DNA from: an uncultured Lachnospiraceae bacterium
Lineage (GTDB): Bacteria; Bacillota; Clostridia; Lachnospirales; Lachnospiraceae
NCBI GenBank assembly: GCA_910586715.1
Contig: CAJUJG010000001.1
Coordinates: 56,951-81,193 of the forward strand
Length of the DNA stretch: 24,243 nucleotides
Direction of reading: 5' to 3'
Positions within the stretch are counted from its first letter, which is position 1. Every line of letters begins with the position of its first letter. Below are positions 23,380 to 24,243 of this stretch, piece after piece. The position numbers and the translations under genes were made by a program. The notes beneath the pieces are model-generated. The model was not told where the DNA came from. It saw nothing but the letters and a program-made list of their open reading frames with translations, and ran no database searches.

Positions 23380-24243
23380 ATGAAGCGGAGAAATTCAGCA
23401 GTTGCAATTGTAGTAAGTGTACTTGTGATAATAATAGGGGGCATGACTGCCATAAACTGGCATTGGAAGGAGTCGTGGAAGCTTTTTTGGTATGATTTGC
23501 GAAATGGCTTTTCTGGTTTTGGCTGGCTTTATCCCGCAGCGCTTGCGGCAGTGTTTGTGCTGGCTGCGTTATGGTCTTTTGTCGTATACTGGATTTTGGT
23601 TCGGAAAAAACGGTATCGGTATGTAGCTGTTTATAATTTTGTGTGCTTGTTTTTGCTGGCGTTGTGTATTGTGTTCAATGTCAAAAATGCCGCGGCATCG
23701 CGGACAAAGTGTATTTGGGAACCGACAAAGACCATCGGACATTCCTTCGGCGTTGTGAACGGGGATACGTATACCGGATCATGGGAGGCATTTGAGGAGA
23801 ATTATGCACGGGGACGAAGAGTTATGGAGGTTGATATTCTTTTGACCTCCGACAACAAATGTGTCCTGAAGCATGAGTGGGATGTGCCGGTGCAGGAAGG
23901 GATTTCAGAGGAAAACGTTCCGGATGAGGAAACCTTCCTGAATACAAAGCTGGACGGAAAATATACGCCGATGAGTTTTGAGCAGCTTTGCGGGCTAATG
24001 ATAAAATATCCTGACCTGTGGGTAGTGACCGATACAAAATATACGCAGGAGGATGAGATACGCGAACAGTTTGAAATCATGACGGAAACAATAAAAAATA
24101 CCGAGGGAGGGCATTCGGAAATACTGGACAGATTCATTGTACAGGTGTATAATGAACAAATGTACGAATTTCTGCAAAGCCAATATGGTTTTAAAACGTA
24201 TATTTTTACAATGTATAAACGGTTTTATACAAATGATACAGTC
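23380..24243 (+). CDS. Membrane-anchored glycerophosphodiester phosphodiesterase-like protein (partial, runs off the window)
   Basis: The frame is open from the ATG at 23380 to the right edge (288 codons), so the gene continues beyond the window. Three hydrophobic helices lie at about 6-24, 50-73 and 80-100. The following domain has the GDPD/PI-PLC barrel signs: IGHSFG (H121), SWEAFEENYARG where classic enzymes have ENT, MEVDILLTSDN (E150, D152), LKHEWD (H165) and VVTDTKY (D218, K220). These fit the first catalytic His, the metal-binding Glu and Asp, and the second His. GDPDs cleave glycerophosphodiesters to glycerol-3-phosphate and an alcohol. GGGAGAG at 23367-23373 supports the ATG. It could remodel the glycerol phosphate added by the two upstream transferases. 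Confidence 0.75.
   Translation, partial: MKRRNSAVAIVVSVLVIIIGGMTAINWHWKESWKLFWYDLRNGFSGFGWLYPAALAAVFVLAALWSFVVYWILVRKKRYRYVAVYNFVCLFLLALCIVFNVKNAAASRTKCIWEPTKTIGHSFGVVNGDTYTGSWEAFEENYARGRRVMEVDILLTSDNKCVLKHEWDVPVQEGISEENVPDEETFLNTKLDGKYTPMSFEQLCGLMIKYPDLWVVTDTKYTQEDEIREQFEIMTETIKNTEGGHSEILDRFIVQVYNEQMYEFLQSQYGFKTYIFTMYKRFYTNDTV

Noticed and set aside
1..24243. tRNA, rRNA, CRISPR, insertion sequence or attachment site
   Set aside because: Read through on both strands by eye; almost all bases are coding and no repeat-spacer pattern, transposase motif or cloverleaf was found.

Overview
The window is one uninterrupted block of 24 genes, all on the + strand, from a low-to-mid GC Gram-positive bacterium. 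Purine-rich Shine-Dalgarno sites, frequent GTG and TTG starts, and families such as DUF6020-like, DUF4956, CotH and GT-D proteins suggest a member of the Clostridia, most likely Lachnospiraceae; this is an inference from style and not a database match. It is the interior of a large cell-surface polysaccharide (capsule or teichoic-acid-like glycan) locus. Both ends are cut inside genes: a YfhO-like membrane protein on the left and a membrane-anchored glycerophosphodiesterase-like protein on the right.

Layout. (1) About 1-10.5 kb: the end of a YfhO-like protein, then a GT17 glycosyltransferase, a GT2, a DUF3431 protein, a Wzy-type polymerase, a second GT2, a putative GT-A enzyme, a GT-D-like protein whose DxE motif reads NxE, a further GT-A enzyme, a 645-residue DUF6020-like membrane protein and a third GT2. 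(2) 10.5-11.7 kb: a GT4 enzyme. (3) 11.65-15.24 kb: a three-gene set made of a VTC-type polyphosphate polymerase, a DUF4956 membrane protein and a membrane-anchored CotH-kinase protein with lamin-tail and chitobiase-like domains. (4) 15.25-17.3 kb: an amino-sugar module (DegT/DnrJ/EryC1/StrS aminotransferase, FdtA-type ketoisomerase, GNAT acetyltransferase), probably making an N-acylated 3-amino-3,6-dideoxyhexose. (5) 17.3-19.9 kb: a canonical GT-D glycosyltransferase and a PglK/MsbA-type ABC exporter, the best flippase candidate. (6) 19.9-24.2 kb: two tandem OpgB/LtaS-like phosphoglycerol transferases, a small membrane protein and the glycerophosphodiesterase-like protein.

How the parts may work together: cytoplasmic transferases build a repeat unit on a lipid carrier, the amino-sugar module supplies a special residue, the ABC protein flips it, and Wzy polymerises it outside the cell. 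The OpgB-like pair could then add glycerol phosphate and the downstream phosphodiesterase could trim it. The VTC-DUF4956-CotH set is the least explained part and the best candidate for an undescribed system: cytoplasmic polyphosphate synthesis, a membrane partner and an extracytoplasmic kinase-fold protein in one translationally coupled group.

Genes are packed tightly. Many start/stop codons overlap and the largest gap is about 38 bases. I see no convincing internal promoter, terminator, tRNA, rRNA, CRISPR array or insertion sequence. No initiating phosphoglycosyltransferase, Wzx flippase or dTDP-sugar RmlA/RmlB genes are present, so these must lie elsewhere.
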